From Eutreptiella sp. 'Long Island Sound 2002' (Eukaryota; Euglenozoa; Euglenophyceae; Eutreptiales; Eutreptiaceae), in contig OZ038392.1 in assembly GCA_964036045.1 (NCBI GenBank), forward strand, positions 35,725,330-35,789,329: a stretch of DNA of 64,000 bases, given 5' to 3'. Position numbers and translations under genes: made by a program. Within the stretch, counting starts at the first letter, position 1; every line of letters begins with the position of its first letter. The notes under the pieces were generated by a model, which was not told the origin of the DNA, made no database searches, and saw only the letters and a program-made list of their open reading frames with translations. Shown piece by piece: positions 1-11,110 of the stretch.

Positions 1-1149
1 CGGAAAAAGCGCAAGTGTTCGCTCTGACCAATTTATAGACAATCCGTTTTGTTTCGGACCCTGAAAATGAGGGGCTTTGGCCGTATGTACAGACTGTGCA
101 AATGGGTCCAGATCAGGGACCAATTCATATTGTGCCGCCGAGGCAACAATGCGTCTGTACACTTCTGGGCGGACACACAGGTCTCCACTGTGGTCATAAT
201 GACCATAAGGAGAGGTGTAGCGTCGATATTTCTTTTTGCGCTGTTTCTGTAACTTCAAACCCTGTGTGCCGTGGGCTATAGCCTGGTCAGTGAGATGGTC
301 CTGTCTTGGTGGGGATCCTGCGACCGGTCCCATTTTGTGCCTGGCTGCCACTGCTCCGACCTCCGACTTATCTGACCCGTCCTCTGGGGACTGTGAATCA
401 TTTTCAGAGGTAATGCCCTCCACTGAGTCTGTCCACAAGTCAAGCGAGGTCAGGTCTGTACCTGTATGTTCCTCCTGTATCTGTGGCAGTTCCTTATGGC
501 GGAGGGTCATTAAGTGCCTAGGATACCCCGAACCACCCATGAAGTAGTCAGGAGCCCACTGTTTGTCAAGATGTTCTGTGTCCAATTGTGAGGAGTCATC
601 CTCTGACGACATTCCTGGATCAGAAGCACTCATCGGTGTGGGATTCTCCAACAGCTGGTCCAGCTGTTTGCTGTCAGATATTTTCGGATACAGTCCAGGG
701 TCTTTCTCTTGTCCTGGCTGATCCATGTCAATTGCAGCGTGTAAAATTGCTGCCGCTCGCTGATCCTCCACAGTCCAGCACCTGTGAGCTTGTACCATAT
801 GCTGTGGGACCAATGTCGTGTTCTTCTGCTCTGGGGCTAGTGGATACTCAGTTCCACCCCCGAGCTGCATTGTGTGTGACAATCTGCACACTGCAAACGC
901 CAGCACAGGCGTACTAAGTACACCAAAGGCCACACACCCAGGGGCCAGTATTACTGCAACCCCAGTGGCTTCTGTCTTCCAGGAGTCACTCAGGCCCGCT
1001 GTCGTGTCCCCCCCTGGATCTGACTTACCCGTGTGGTTATGGGCTGTATAAACACACTGTCCCCATCTGTGCTGGCATGTAAATGTGCCAGTGTGTCCTG
1101 AACACAGGACTCCCCTGTGCACTTGTGACAGGATTCCAACTCATGGCGT
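1..1149 (-). pseudogene. Element C pol: post-protease linker and start of methyltransferase-like domain (partial)
   Basis: A minus-strand frame is open from 1149 (just after two TGA codons at 1150 and 1141) to base 1, about 380 codons, and runs off the window. It contains an acidic/serine-rich linker, a basic KKKYRRY stretch near 190-240, and ends with a block aligning to the domain that in A and B precedes RT: DLDPFAQ, then W about 24 residues later, then ALFP where A and B have ANPPF or INPPF. The hydrophobic stretch around 905-960 resembles the usual segment after gypsy proteases rather than a convincing membrane helix. The true upstream frame around 990-1350 probably differs, which implies an indel. 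The domain assignment rests on pattern similarity only. Confidence 0.55.
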
Positions 1150-1258
1150 TCAGCCACAACAGTGCGCACTGCTCGGCATGCCGTTTCGATTTTGTGCTGG
1201 TATGTTGTTGTTGATGCCTTCGCCCGCGTCAATGGTGAAACGGGCCATACAATAGGCA

Positions 1259-2555
1259 TCAGTGTATCGTCTTGCTGTGGCCAGGGGGGTTTCTCCAACC
1301 CACTCGTGCCCTCCCTCTGGCAACAGGGGCGGGGGTCGGGTGTGCTGAACACTGTCTGTCCTGCGCAAAGGGGGGGGGGGCTCTCGCAGGTTCCGGAGAT
1401 TTCTGAACTGAACCGGGGTTGTGCGTTTCGCTGGGGGGGAGAGGCTGGTCATCCTCCTGTTGATCAGGCAGGATGTCCGAATAGTTATAATGTCCCCACT
1501 GGCCGGTGACCGCCCCCCCACAGGGCAGTTCGGAAGGCTGTTGGGTGCGCTTTAGTGCAGTGGATTTGTGAACAACCACTGCGTATTGCTGGTCGCCTGG
1601 ACTGTCCTCAGGGATCCTTATAGTACATTCCAATCCCCTCCCAAGCTGGCTGTGAGGGAACCAGGGATTTTGTGAGACCGTGCGCCACGCGCGCTCCGTG
1701 TAAAATTCAGGATTTCTGTTGGAACAGAACTTGAATCGCCTCATGTTCCCGCTAGATTTCGATTGTTTGCTCTGGCTCGTCAGCCTCGGCCGCGGAGATC
1801 CTGTGGTGACAATCACCAGTGGAATGTATTATGTGTGTTGGAAACTTTTCAAGGATACATGCACGAACACGTCTACCATGCACAAGAGGGCCGTATTCGT
1901 CTTTGTATTCATGTACTGTCCATGAAGACTCAGGAGAGAAACTGACCTGGTGTCCTGTCGTACCTTCAGCACGTCGCTCTGTGCTGTCTTCTGTCTGGCC
2001 CTGACCGGCGTTGCCACCCTGATCTGTCTTGAACATCTCTGAACAATGTACATCATTGCGTTCAAGACTCTCCGTATTTAGGTCGTATGTATGCACAGAA
2101 TATGGTGAATGCACAAAATCAGGCGAACTGAGCTGTCTGTCCCTCGCACCTAGCACCCCTGCTGACCCATAGCGACACATCTGCTTGTGTTGGTGCTGGG
2201 CTGTAGTTGTACTGGTCATCTCGGATTCGAACTTCTTTCTTCTCTCCGGCGGCTCTGTGAAAGTGGGAGCAGCATATGGGCTCGGGGCAGCCAAAGCAAG
2301 AGGTGAAGGTCGAAGGATGCACTTGATCTTCAGTGGGGAAGGGGGAACCATCAACGAAGAAGGAAAATCAATACAGGAGGAGGGGGGGGATGTTTCAAGC
2401 TGAGCGATTTTTGCATGCCCACGCAACACACTCACACGATGGTTGAAGGGACAGATGGTATTACACTGGCAGTGTTTACACCCGTGACCCTGATAGACTG
2501 TGGGTGTGGTGGTGAGTGTATAACGCAAATATTCAACAGGAACAAGATAAGGCAA
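1259..2555 (-). pseudogene. Element C protease-to-MT linker, frame-broken
   Basis: Two overlapping minus-strand frames (2555-1752 and 1816-1259) carry plausible coding sequence: a cysteine cluster CKHCQCNTIC just after the protease, then Ser/Thr/Glu-rich text, then a segment near 1500-1640 resembling gypsy post-protease sequence (YAVVVHKST). No catalytic motif is recognised. The frame changes relative to the protease frame and again near 1780, so this is one polyprotein region damaged by indels rather than two genes. Confidence 0.45.
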
Positions 2556-3103
2556 GCCCGGTATGAAGCCAATCGTAATGCTGACAAAGATCGGAAGCCC
2601 AGGATGAGCCTATTTCCCACTTCCACTTGCCAAATATACACTGACTGACAGTCCATGGTAACTGGACCTATTCGGCAAAAAACAGTGACTGAAATCGTCG
2701 GGAGGTCTCCGTGTTGGCCTCCAGCAATGGCTGCCTCTCCAGCCCTCTTGACTTCTAGTGCCATTTTCGCTGGCGCCCAGCACTTGGCTGGCAACAAGGA
2801 GCGTCCTGCCGCCCCCGGTAGTTCCGATCCGGTGTCCTGCAAGGCATCCACCTCGATGCGGAGTATGTCAGGCATCCCCTGTACGCGCAAACTCACAGGC
2901 GTAATCATAGATTTCTGTGTTCTGCACTTGGCCACCTTTGTGGGACGACGAGTAATGGCTTCGATCCCTTGCTGGACCCTCATTGTAGACCGTGGTATGT
3001 CGTCCCACTGATCCATGGACCGCGCCCCGACAGAGGGAACAAATACATGCTGCACTTCACCCTTGGTGGGGGCAGTTGGCGGCGATATGGCGCGAGCAGC
3101 CAC
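2432..3103 (-). CDS. Element C retropepsin-like aspartic protease
   Basis: The catalytic motif DTGSE lies about 90 residues into the frame and LILGF about 76 residues later, the spacing and order of retroviral/retrotransposon proteases. The expected role is cleavage of the Gag-Pol polyprotein inside the virus-like particle. The frame overlaps the end of gag by about 47 nt and is +1 relative to it, which would fit a +1 programmed shift, but other frame breaks in this element make an indel equally likely. No ATG start is expected, because such proteases are made as part of a polyprotein. The last ~50 residues of the open frame look out of frame. Confidence 0.7.
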   Translation of the reverse strand: MAARAISPPTAPTKGEVQHVFVPSVGARSMDQWDDIPRSTMRVQQGIEAITRRPTKVAKCRTQKSMITPVSLRVQGMPDILRIEVDALQDTGSELPGAAGRSLLPAKCWAPAKMALEVKRAGEAAIAGGQHGDLPTISVTVFCRIGPVTMDCQSVYIWQVEVGNRLILGFRSLSALRLASYRACLILFLLNICVIHSPPHPQSIRVTGVNTASVIPSVPSTIV

Positions 3104-5076
3104 ATTTATCGCATTTGAGGGCTTCAGGGCACTCTTTGCTGAAGTGCCCAGGTTTCCCGCAGTTGTGGCAGTTGTTTCCCTGAGACTGTCTGGAGGTATT
3201 GCTCCCCCGCGAATTCGAGCGGGACCGGCCTATGGGCCCCTCTCCGCGCTGGTCGGACGTGGCAGAGCGTTGTCTGTCCTCCTGTCTCGGCGTGGATAGC
3301 GTCTCCAATTTCCGTTGGGGATGCTGCCGGGGGTTATCTCTGCCCTTGCCCTTGTCCGCAGGGCCTCCGCCCGATGCGCCTTTGCAATCCCCTTTGGCTC
3401 CTTTGCCGCCCTTGGGGCCCCGTTGGGCTAAGCCCGGCTGTGCTGGATCATCGAGTCGTCCTCCGCCAGCCCCTCCCTTTAATTCAGGATGCAGTATGAA
3501 GCATGTCTCTTGGAGGTGACCATATTCTTCACAATCAGCGCAGAACGTTTCGTTTTCTTGGCCTCCATTGTCCTTGTGTTCAATGGCCTTCACGTCTGCT
3601 TCATCATCTACCCATTGTTCATCGCCGTCGAGACACCATTCTGCCTCCGTTTCCCAGGCCATCTCTGTTTCATCGTCTGCCGTTTGCACATTGCGCACAT
3701 GTGCATCTTGTCGGTGTTCATAGAACTCAGCATAATTGTATCCTTTGTGGACCTTCGTCGCCGCATTCGCCCGGAGGTGATCCATGATAACGAGGTACAG
3801 CTCGATGTATGTGTATGCCAGGCCTGTTTCTGACATTTTGTTGATGACGGTTTGTCGCATGCGCGACCATCCTGCTGTGGCACCATATTCTTCATGGTGC
3901 AGCATGACACCCATCAGTTGACGGTGAGCCGGTGCATGCGGTACTCCACCAGCCACCTCTGCACCCCTCTGCAGCCAGTCATTGAACCAGCTAGCCATGG
4001 CGTCAGGGTGGAGCTGTCGAGGTAGCCGTGCCGACGTCCAGTATGCCTCAGCATGTCCTTGATCTTGCTCAGTGTACCCGGCTTCCCAGATAAGCTGATA
4101 TAGCTCGTGGAATGTCAGTCCGGGTGCCTGCTGGCGGTCACTCCACTTCTTTTGTCGGTACTGGCCCGTCTCTGGCATGGCTGCCACCAGGGCCCGCACT
4201 TGCATTTTAGTTGTGAGATGTACCCCCAACTCGCTATACCAGATGCGGAAGAGCTTGTCCAACTCCGGGAATTCCGCCAGCTTCCCATTCCAACAGGGCA
4301 TCTGCAGTTTGTCCTCCAGTGACGCAAATGCTCTGGATCCCATCAGTTCTCTCATGGACTGTTTCCAATTTCTTTTGAACGCCCGCAGGTGTTCACGCGA
4401 GGCCTTTTGAAGAGATAATTCCGCTGGCCTGCGGGGCATGACTTCATTGAGAGCCCATGCCATGGCTATCCCTGTAGGTTTTATGGGCCGTCGCAGAGAG
4501 GTTCGCGGTGGCTTCAGTGCCTTGTATGGGTCGAAGTACCCACGTTTGTTGTAGCACCATGCCTGCTGCTCCGATCCCAGCCCGCCACTCTGACCGGTGC
4601 CTGTCCTTCCTGCGTCTGTGATGCTCTCGTTTGCGTCCATCGCGTCGGTGACCATGTGCCGATGACCCACTGTCAGTTTCCGTGTCACTGTCATTCCATT
4701 GTCCTCTCCGACGACCGTCCTCACTGCTCTTCGAAGAGCTGGAGTCCTCAGAATCATCTGGGTCTCTGCCCCCTCCACGTCCAGAACGACCCTCGTATCG
4801 CCGCTGCCCACGGTGTTCCCACTCGTCCGAGTCGCCGTGTCCATGCCCTCCGCGCTGTGTGGGATGACTGTGACGTCGTGAGGAGGGTCGTGATTTCTCG
4901 TACCCTCTGTAATGTGTGTGATCCACTGTACGGCCCCTATCACGCCCTCGCCATCCATACCGCGATTCCTCGTCCGTCGTGTCGTCGTGCTCCGCTGTGA
5001 CGGCCCCCGCCTTGTCCTGGAACAACCTGCATGCACTGGGCGGAGGGTCCTTGCTGCTTAGGTGTTTCGGCTGCAC
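3057..5076 (-). CDS. Element C Gag C-terminal half: RS/DE-rich region, capsid-like region, three CCHC knuckles
   Basis: The N-terminal part (5076 to about 4600) is rich in Arg, Ser, Asp and Glu with RS-like runs and lies in a different frame from the rest, implying an indel near 4590. From about 4600 the frame reads a helix-rich capsid-like segment with many Trp. Three C-X2-C-X4-H-X4-C knuckles follow: CADCEEYGHLQETC near 3510-3550, then CHNCGKPGHFSKEC and CDKCGCSRHIAANC at the C-terminus just before the TGA at 3057. A Gly/Lys/Arg-rich linker separates the first knuckle from the last two. The knuckles are expected to bind genomic RNA during packaging. Confidence 0.75.
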
Positions 5077-5136
5077 CGCCCAGACTTTGTCACGCCTGGG
5101 CCGTCTCCCAGATCCATCACTGTCACTCTCCTGCTC

Positions 5137-7479
5137 TTAGGTTGATAAACTTGAAATGGACGCCGTATCTTCCATTTGCCCTACCCGTTGGCGCAAACAT
5201 CGCAGTGCCTCCTGCAATTTCTGGACATCTCCTGACTGGCGTATTCTGTGGACTCGCCCGGATCGGTCCTGCAGCTCCTCAGCCAGTCCTGCGTGCACTT
5301 CCTTCACACGCTGCTCGACATACCGGTGCATATCTTGTTGCGCCTGTTCCTGTATGCCACAGCCTTGGCTTTCGACCTCTGTCATGATCTTTTTCATCTC
5401 TTGCTCACGCTGATGTCGTTGTGCAGTTGTGGCGGCACTGATCTTGTTCTCCACATACTCAGTGAGTTGCCTGACACCCTCACACACCTTGTCCTTCTGC
5501 GCGTGTTCCATTTCTTGTACTGCCGTAATCTGCTCCCCCAGTCCCTGTAGGTCAATTGCCACTCCTGGCTGCAATTTCTGCATTTGCCGATCAGCACGCT
5601 GCTGACCTTCCCGTATTTCACCCTGAAATTCTGTCCATGGGTCCCGCACCCCGATCTTTCGCTCTAGCGCCCTCTCAGAGTCGGCCAGTTGTTTTTTGAC
5701 CCCAGTAGTCAGCGTATCAGCTTGTACCGGATGTCCCGCTGCAAGGTCTCATGTAACCTTCGACCCGTTTCCGTCACCTGTTGATCAACATATGTTTTCA
5801 ACTCAGCCGTCTGCGTGGATCCAGTCACCCGCATCTCCGCGATCTGTCTGCTCAGATTTTGCACTGCAGGTTCCCACTGACCCAGTGGTCCGCGGGAGTC
5901 GTCAGCCCCATGTGTTGTGTGCTCCTTCATCTCTCGCCAAGTCGTGAGCTCCGTCTGCAATTCCAGCCGAATCTTTTTACACGTGGTGACGTGTCCCAAT
6001 GCATTTTGTTTCCCACTCACGGGCACACTGCTTCACCTGCTTGTCCATGTTCGCTGCGCTCCTGGTGCATGCTCCCATGCTCACCATGGTCTGCGCTGTC
6101 AACTCCTCTCGTGCCCGCACACCATGCTGTATATCGTCATCAATTTGTCTCAGTAGTTGTGCCACTTTCTTGGCCACTTGGCTGCATGCATCCAGTTTGA
6201 CCTTTATCGTGCGCTCCACGTCCATGGACCGTTCCTGTGGCATATGACCAACAGCAAGTGTGGGCAGATCAGTTTTGTGGTCCACTCTTAAAATCCAATT
6301 CGAAAATTGATCAATCCGTGCACTATCATGCGAAGTTTGCTCACGCTGTTGCTTATCAGCGGCCGTCAACCACTCTTCAAGCCGCCCAAATTTGATGTCC
6401 CACAATTTTCTCTCTTCACCCAACTGCTGCGTCAGGATGCGTACTTGCGTCTCATATATTTCTCTTCCCATTTGATCAACTCGTTTGGTCAATGCTTGAC
6501 CACTCTTGTGTGCCTCTTCACTCGCTGTGTTCGCTTGCTGCACCAATTGCTCCAACCCTCGCACTTTGGATTCCATGGCCACGTGTTTTTGTTGCAACTG
6601 TTGCTGATCGTGGTGTATAGACTCTGTGCCTTGTCCCACTTGCAGTGCAAAGCGTTCTTGTGCACGTTGGTCGTCCTCCATTTGACGCTGCAAACGCTTG
6701 TGATCACCATGCGTGCTCGCCATGCCTCGTTTCATGGTGTCCTTCAATTGCATGATATCATTGTCTGGGCGTTCCATGGCACTCCCAAGCTCTTTTAGTT
6801 GGCCGGCGAGTCGTTTGTATTCTCCTTGATGCTCTCTTGATTGTTTGACATCTTCGTTGTGTTGATTCAAGCGCGTTTGTAGGTCTCGAATGTGTTCTTC
6901 TGTCCGCTCATGATCAATTGTTTTATCATGTTCGCTATCCATTGGTTCTTGTTCCAATTTTTCAACACGTTGCACGAGCTTCTTACACTCTTGTTTCGAT
7001 GTCATGCGTTCTAACACATCTCCCATCACCTGGGTATGAATTCTCCTTGCTATGGCATTCGCGAGGCTCCTGGACACATGCACAATTGCATTTTCGGACT
7101 TTTCATATGCTTCCTCTCCATGATCGGTTTGTGAAGCGCGGCAATTTCTGTGTCTCTTAAAGCGCACTGTGTGGTCCTTTCCCCGTGGTGTGATACCCAT
7201 TTTGAATAACGGTCGTCTTGTATCACCGAACGACACTCGTCGATTTGATCGACTCCTGGATTTGTCAACCGAAGCATGTTGGGTCGGCGTCACGTATTGG
7301 TCGTGTAGGGCATCGAGTAGTGCCTCAATGGACGAATCAAATTGCCGACCTTTCTCCGTGATTACCTTCGTTGTAACCGATGCATCTTGACAATCAAGGG
7401 ATTGTGAGCCTTGCTCGTCGTGATATTCCACCGATTTGCTCCTTGCAAAAGAAATAGGAAGCAAGCACCCTTTGTACAA
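5137..7479 (-). pseudogene. Element C Gag N-terminal coiled-coil region
   Basis: Three successive minus-strand frames (7479-5977, 6026-5709, 5649-5137) read as one continuous, strongly helical region rich in Gln, Glu, Lys, Arg and His with heptad-like hydrophobic spacing, about 770 residues in total. The frame changes near 5990 and 5700 are best explained by small indels. The first ~40 codons lack a clear ATG and the reported start is arbitrary. Long coiled coils are uncommon in gypsy Gag. Here they would precede the capsid and knuckles and might drive particle assembly (inference). No enzymatic motif is visible. Confidence 0.6.
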
Positions 7480-8252
7480 TGCTAGTTCTCAAGTGTAATT
7501 GGGTAAAGAACCACCCTTCTTGAAATGTCCAAAGCCTTGATAAACCCAAATGGGACGTTTCTCGTCACACCGATAAGGACAAGATTGTTATCTTGGTGTC
7601 TATTTTTGGTGGTGATATTGGTGAAGTGACACACACGCCCCACGTTTGCATAATAAAATCAACCAATGTTCCCGAATGCATTCCAATGCACAATGGAGGT
7701 CACGAGGTATACCGCAAAGGCCAAATTCAAATCCAAATCCAATTCTGAATTATTGATAACATAATGTCATCTTGTGTTTATCTACAAACGAGGCAACACA
7801 AAGATAAGCACATTCCTACCAAACACGAAAGCATGAGAGCAAAATCAATACTCAAGTCAACACAAAGCTACATAACAAATGATTCCAAAAAGGAATAAAC
7901 TCAAAACAATATCAAAGCAAATTCAAGCAACAAAGTAAACCATCAAGACAGGAAAGGAAACCAACACCAAAACACACAAAGAGGACAAGAGGAGAAGAGA
8001 AGCAAGCATTGTGATGACAACATGCCCCACATCACAATGCAACAAACATCCACGCAAACTACAATATGGGCTTGCAAACTGCAAACAATCCATACATCTC
8101 AAAATGGATTTGGGGAGACAAAGCCAAACATAACTCAAGCAAACATAACACATCAAAACCTCAATATCTGAAAGACAATGAAGCCATCACACCTATCTAA
8201 GATGATTACTACTTTGAAAACTAATCGTGTCACATAACCGAAGGTCCTTCGA
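7480..8252 (-). other. AT-rich leader of element C, no gene seen
   Basis: About 770 bases of A/T-rich sequence with many short CAAA and AACA runs lie between the candidate primer-binding site and gag. Only short random ORFs occur. I interpret it as the untranslated leader or LTR-proximal region of C. Confidence 0.4.
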
Positions 8253-8596
8253 TGATACCAAGGGTGATTGACCAATAATCACCAACAGAATCGTGCATGA
8301 CCCAACCAAACAGGATGTCCCTTATCAGCGAAATCTAATTGTCGTTCCCCCTCGATCTCCCAACATACCGCCATGAAACTCTGGTGTCTACTCGGCCTAA
8401 ACTGAAATCCGTGACAGAGACAATAATTCATTTAACTTATTTGTCTACATAGAACACATCGTTCACGCTCTGTGAATGACTGTCTAACAATTCATTCTGC
8501 TCCTCCTTGGCGTCGCGTCGTGCATTTGCGACTGTTCTTCTGTCTGTCTGTCACTCTGTCTGTCTATCCGTCTGTCTGCGCGTCTGTGGACTAACA
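8253..8596 (-). repeat. Possible 5' LTR of element C with adjacent primer-binding site
   Basis: The right edge starts TGTTAGTCC on the minus strand, a common LTR start. About 336 bases further, the minus strand at 8260-8253 reads TGGTATCA, the first eight bases of a typical initiator-Met primer-binding site. The LTR 3' end does not show a clear CA and the second LTR is outside the window, so boundaries are tentative. A CTGTCTGT-type low-complexity stretch lies at 8535-8585. Confidence 0.35.
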
Positions 8597-8946
8597 GAGA
8601 TGTTCAAGCCCTATTGCACACTATCCCTCCTGTTGATCCCAGCTGTGTTGAGCTAAAACACAGTGCCTTCCTAGCCCAGCTGTTGCTGGAGGAGCTAGAT
8701 CTAGAGTCAACCTCAGAACCCACTTCCCCTGTTGGGAAACCGGTGCTACACATGCAGCCTATGCACACAGGTGAACCCGTGGCCCGGAGTCCTGATGCTC
8801 TAAGGCGCCCTGCTTCTAATAACATGCCACTGTCTGAGCATGACACTCAGGAACTCTGACAGCTGTTGTACCTGAGGGCCGAAGGTATTGAGCGTCAAGA
8901 GCGGCTGCAATACCTCAGACAGACCAGGAAATCCTCCATCTGGTCT
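8597..8946 (+). pseudogene. Outer A pol fragment (linker between MT-like domain and RT)
   Basis: This is clearly homologous to 21003-21332 of nested A (the DPSCVE/DPSCVD, FLAQLLLEE and HMQPMHTGEP segments). A TGA replaces a Trp codon at about 8857. It ends TGGTCT at 8941-8946, directly followed by the nested A LTR start. The continuation GGTCTGAGG lies at 28130. Confidence 0.8.
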
Positions 8947-9656
8947 AGTAAGAAAAGGTCACTGCCATGTCTTTCTTGGAGGGCTTGATCCAGGCCAAGC
9001 CCCCCTTAAAACCCTTTTGTTGATGCTAAGACAAACCTAAGTGTTTTTTATCTCTTTTTGGATGCCTAAAGTACACTTTCTCAAAGTAACTAGGGTTGTG
9101 ACCCTAGCCCCCAATGAAGTTCACCCCTACCACTCAACTGAGCGGAGGTACCTTCCTTCATGGTGGATATACAGAAATAAAATAGGCATTTCATGCTTTA
9201 GGCCTTGGAGGTTAAGCCTAGTGGTCTCCCACCCCAAGACCCTTATACTCAATTGTTTCTACCACTTATTGTGGTCCTACTTTGTAACTGTTTCTGAATT
9301 CAGTTGCTTGGCCAAGTCATTTTCTGTGTGGTCCTGACATCTATGCCCCACATTCCTAACCAGCACCATTACACCCAAAAGAGTGCACATGAAGTGCCTA
9401 ATGCTATCTCTGAGGCAGGAGTCAGACCAATTTTCATATAAAATCTTTTGTATTATCTATTTGTGATTGAATCCTTGTGTATAAACCCGCTTTGTCTATC
9501 TGCAGCCCTTGTGTGTTACACTGGATTCCAAAACCAATCATTGATTCTATCCACATCCTGTTCTTGCTCTACTAGCTGCTTTGGTTTGGGTTTTCAACTA
9601 CAAAACCTGCAGGATTTCATCAAAATATCTAGGGCATAAATCAAGGACATCTTTCT
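8947..9656 (+). repeat. Nested A 5' LTR
   Basis: The start AGTAAG is fixed by the break in pol homology at 8946/8947. The end CATCTTTCT is fixed by the divergence of three LTR copies immediately after it and by the primer-binding site. It is the same length as the 3' LTR (710 bp). It contains TATAAAA at 9437-9443 as a likely promoter element and a second TATAAA about 40 bases on. Confidence 0.85.
9437..9443 (+). promoter_or_regulatory. Candidate TATA box in family A LTR
   Basis: TATAAAA about 220 bases before the LTR end, also intact in the duplicated half-LTR (17417-17423). The corresponding site is TATACAA in the 27420 LTR and CATAAAA in the outer LTR, so it is degenerate there. Confidence 0.4.
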
Positions 9657-9668
9657 GGTAGCAGAGGC
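9656..9668 (+). other. Primer-binding site of nested A
   Basis: TGGTAGCAGAGGC begins at the last LTR base. It is complementary to the 3' end of an initiator tRNA-Met of the CTCTGCTACCA type. It is repeated at 17636-17648 and is identical to the site of element B (minus strand, 48391-48379). Confidence 0.75.
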
Positions 9669-9738
9669 AGTCCCTTGTGACCTTTTGAACCGACCCTGAG
9701 AAGAAGTGTAGCACACAAAGCTCAACAACAAGTTCATC

Positions 9739-10837
9739 ATGTCCACGCCAAGCGTCAGGACCTGGCCCATCAGAACTGTCCAAGTGCAAATGGGCAGCAT
9801 GGCCCACCCAATGAGTGAACCACCTTACCGAGCTCCACAACATCTCAGTGGCGCATCTGGGTCCCAAGGAGATCCACAAGGCAGAAGGGCGGAAGAAAAT
9901 AAAGGCCTTACCACCGAGGCCTTAGCGGCCCACGGTGGAGACAGCTTCAGTCATCCCCACAGACGTGTAGCAGCCTCAGTATCCAGATCTAACTGTCCGG
10001 CTTCATCCTCAACAGCGATTGAAGGCCCTGAGGAGTATGAGGAACTGAGGAAGAAAATGGATGAATACATCCTCCATGAGGAGTACTACAAATCCATTCG
10101 TGGAGAAGATGGAGAGGAGCCATTGGCAGTACATGGATCCAGACCACGTACAGACCTAGGGTCCTACGCGCACTCTAGCCCGCTGTCCGACAGAGCCGAG
10201 ACTGCATCCCTGCCAAGACGACCAAGACCTTAGTATCCAAGAGCATGTTGTCCAACCCCAACGGCTCCCGAGGTGGGCCCGACTCGAGTTGAGGAACAAC
10301 ATCATCCAAGGCCAACCTACGGTGCCCTGGATCATACGGCCGAACTGTTGGCCATACTCCTGTCTGGATCAGAAGATCCAGATGTGACGGCCCTATCGGA
10401 GGCCATTAAGGCTCAACTTGGTATTGCAGAACCCTTACCCAAGCCAGAGATGCCCTCTCTCTCTCCAGGACTGAGTACCCTGGCCGAAGATCTTAAGAGA
10501 TCAAGGGTCTCAAGGCTGTTGCCTAAGGTCACCTGCCCCAGCCCTTTTCACCCCCGTGCCAGGACTGTGCCCATGGCTGAACTACAGGACGTGCCTGTCA
10601 CAGAGATTGAGAAAAGAGGGCTGTCAGCCCTGGCACCTCTTGCCGGCGTGTCGCCTTTAGGCCTAACTCCGGGGGGTGGGAAGACGGGCAGACCTATTGC
10701 CCAGGCGAACATCCAGCTTGAACTGCCGGAGTTCGACCCCAAAAATCTGCCCGAATGGGCAGAAGAATTTGCAGAGTTCCTTTTGCTGACTGGCCAATCC
10801 CCTGTGGATGTGGCCACTAAATGCTCACTGCTGAAAC
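9739..10837 (+). pseudogene. Family A Gag N-terminal half, first copy, truncated by D
   Basis: ATG at 9739 follows the PBS by about 70 bases. 164 codons run to a TAG at 10231-10233. The same frame then continues without further stops through the capsid-like region (ELPEFDPKNLPEW, then FAEFLLLTG) until it is cut at 10837 by element D. The TAG is therefore internal to gag. The function is structural particle protein by position and similarity to gypsy Gag. Confidence 0.65.
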
Positions 10838-11110
10838 ACAGGAGGTCACCGCCGTTACGGGGGTCCACCTGGTGCGGCTGCCCCCGACACCGCTCGACGA
10901 CCCCCGGGGGCCCAGGGCCCTGAGCCCCGCCCCAGACTGGGAGCTGTGGCGCGACGCGTGGGCCGCGTGGCTCCCCCGCCTCCCCTCCCAATGCCGGTGG
11001 ATGGCCGCGGACCCCCGGCCGTGCGGGGCTGACGCCACAGCCGGCCCCCCACCCCCTCCCCCCCCCCCCCCCGCAGAGCACCACACGGCACTGCCCGGGG
11101 CACGGCACTG

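Larger units (their letters stand above)
1..8596 (-). mobile_element. Element C: Ty3/gypsy-like LTR retrotransposon, left part outside window
   Basis: On the minus strand, reading right to left, one finds a possible LTR, an AT-rich leader, a long coiled-coil Gag, a Gag C-terminus with three CCHC zinc knuckles, a retropepsin and the start of a methyltransferase-like domain at the window edge. RT, RNase H and integrase are expected to the left but are not visible, so the class is inferred from Gag, protease and domain order. The right end at 8596 reads TGTTAG on the minus strand, a typical LTR start, and abuts family A pol sequence (GAGAT at 8597). C is therefore probably inserted into outer A. 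Several frame changes show decay or indel errors. Confidence 0.75.
9288..10837 (+). repeat. Left copy of the 1.55 kb direct duplication flanking D
   Basis: Matches 17268-18818 with about ten substitutions and one single-base insertion. It covers the 3' half of the LTR, the PBS and the N-terminal half of gag. Both ends coincide exactly with the borders of D. Confidence 0.9.
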
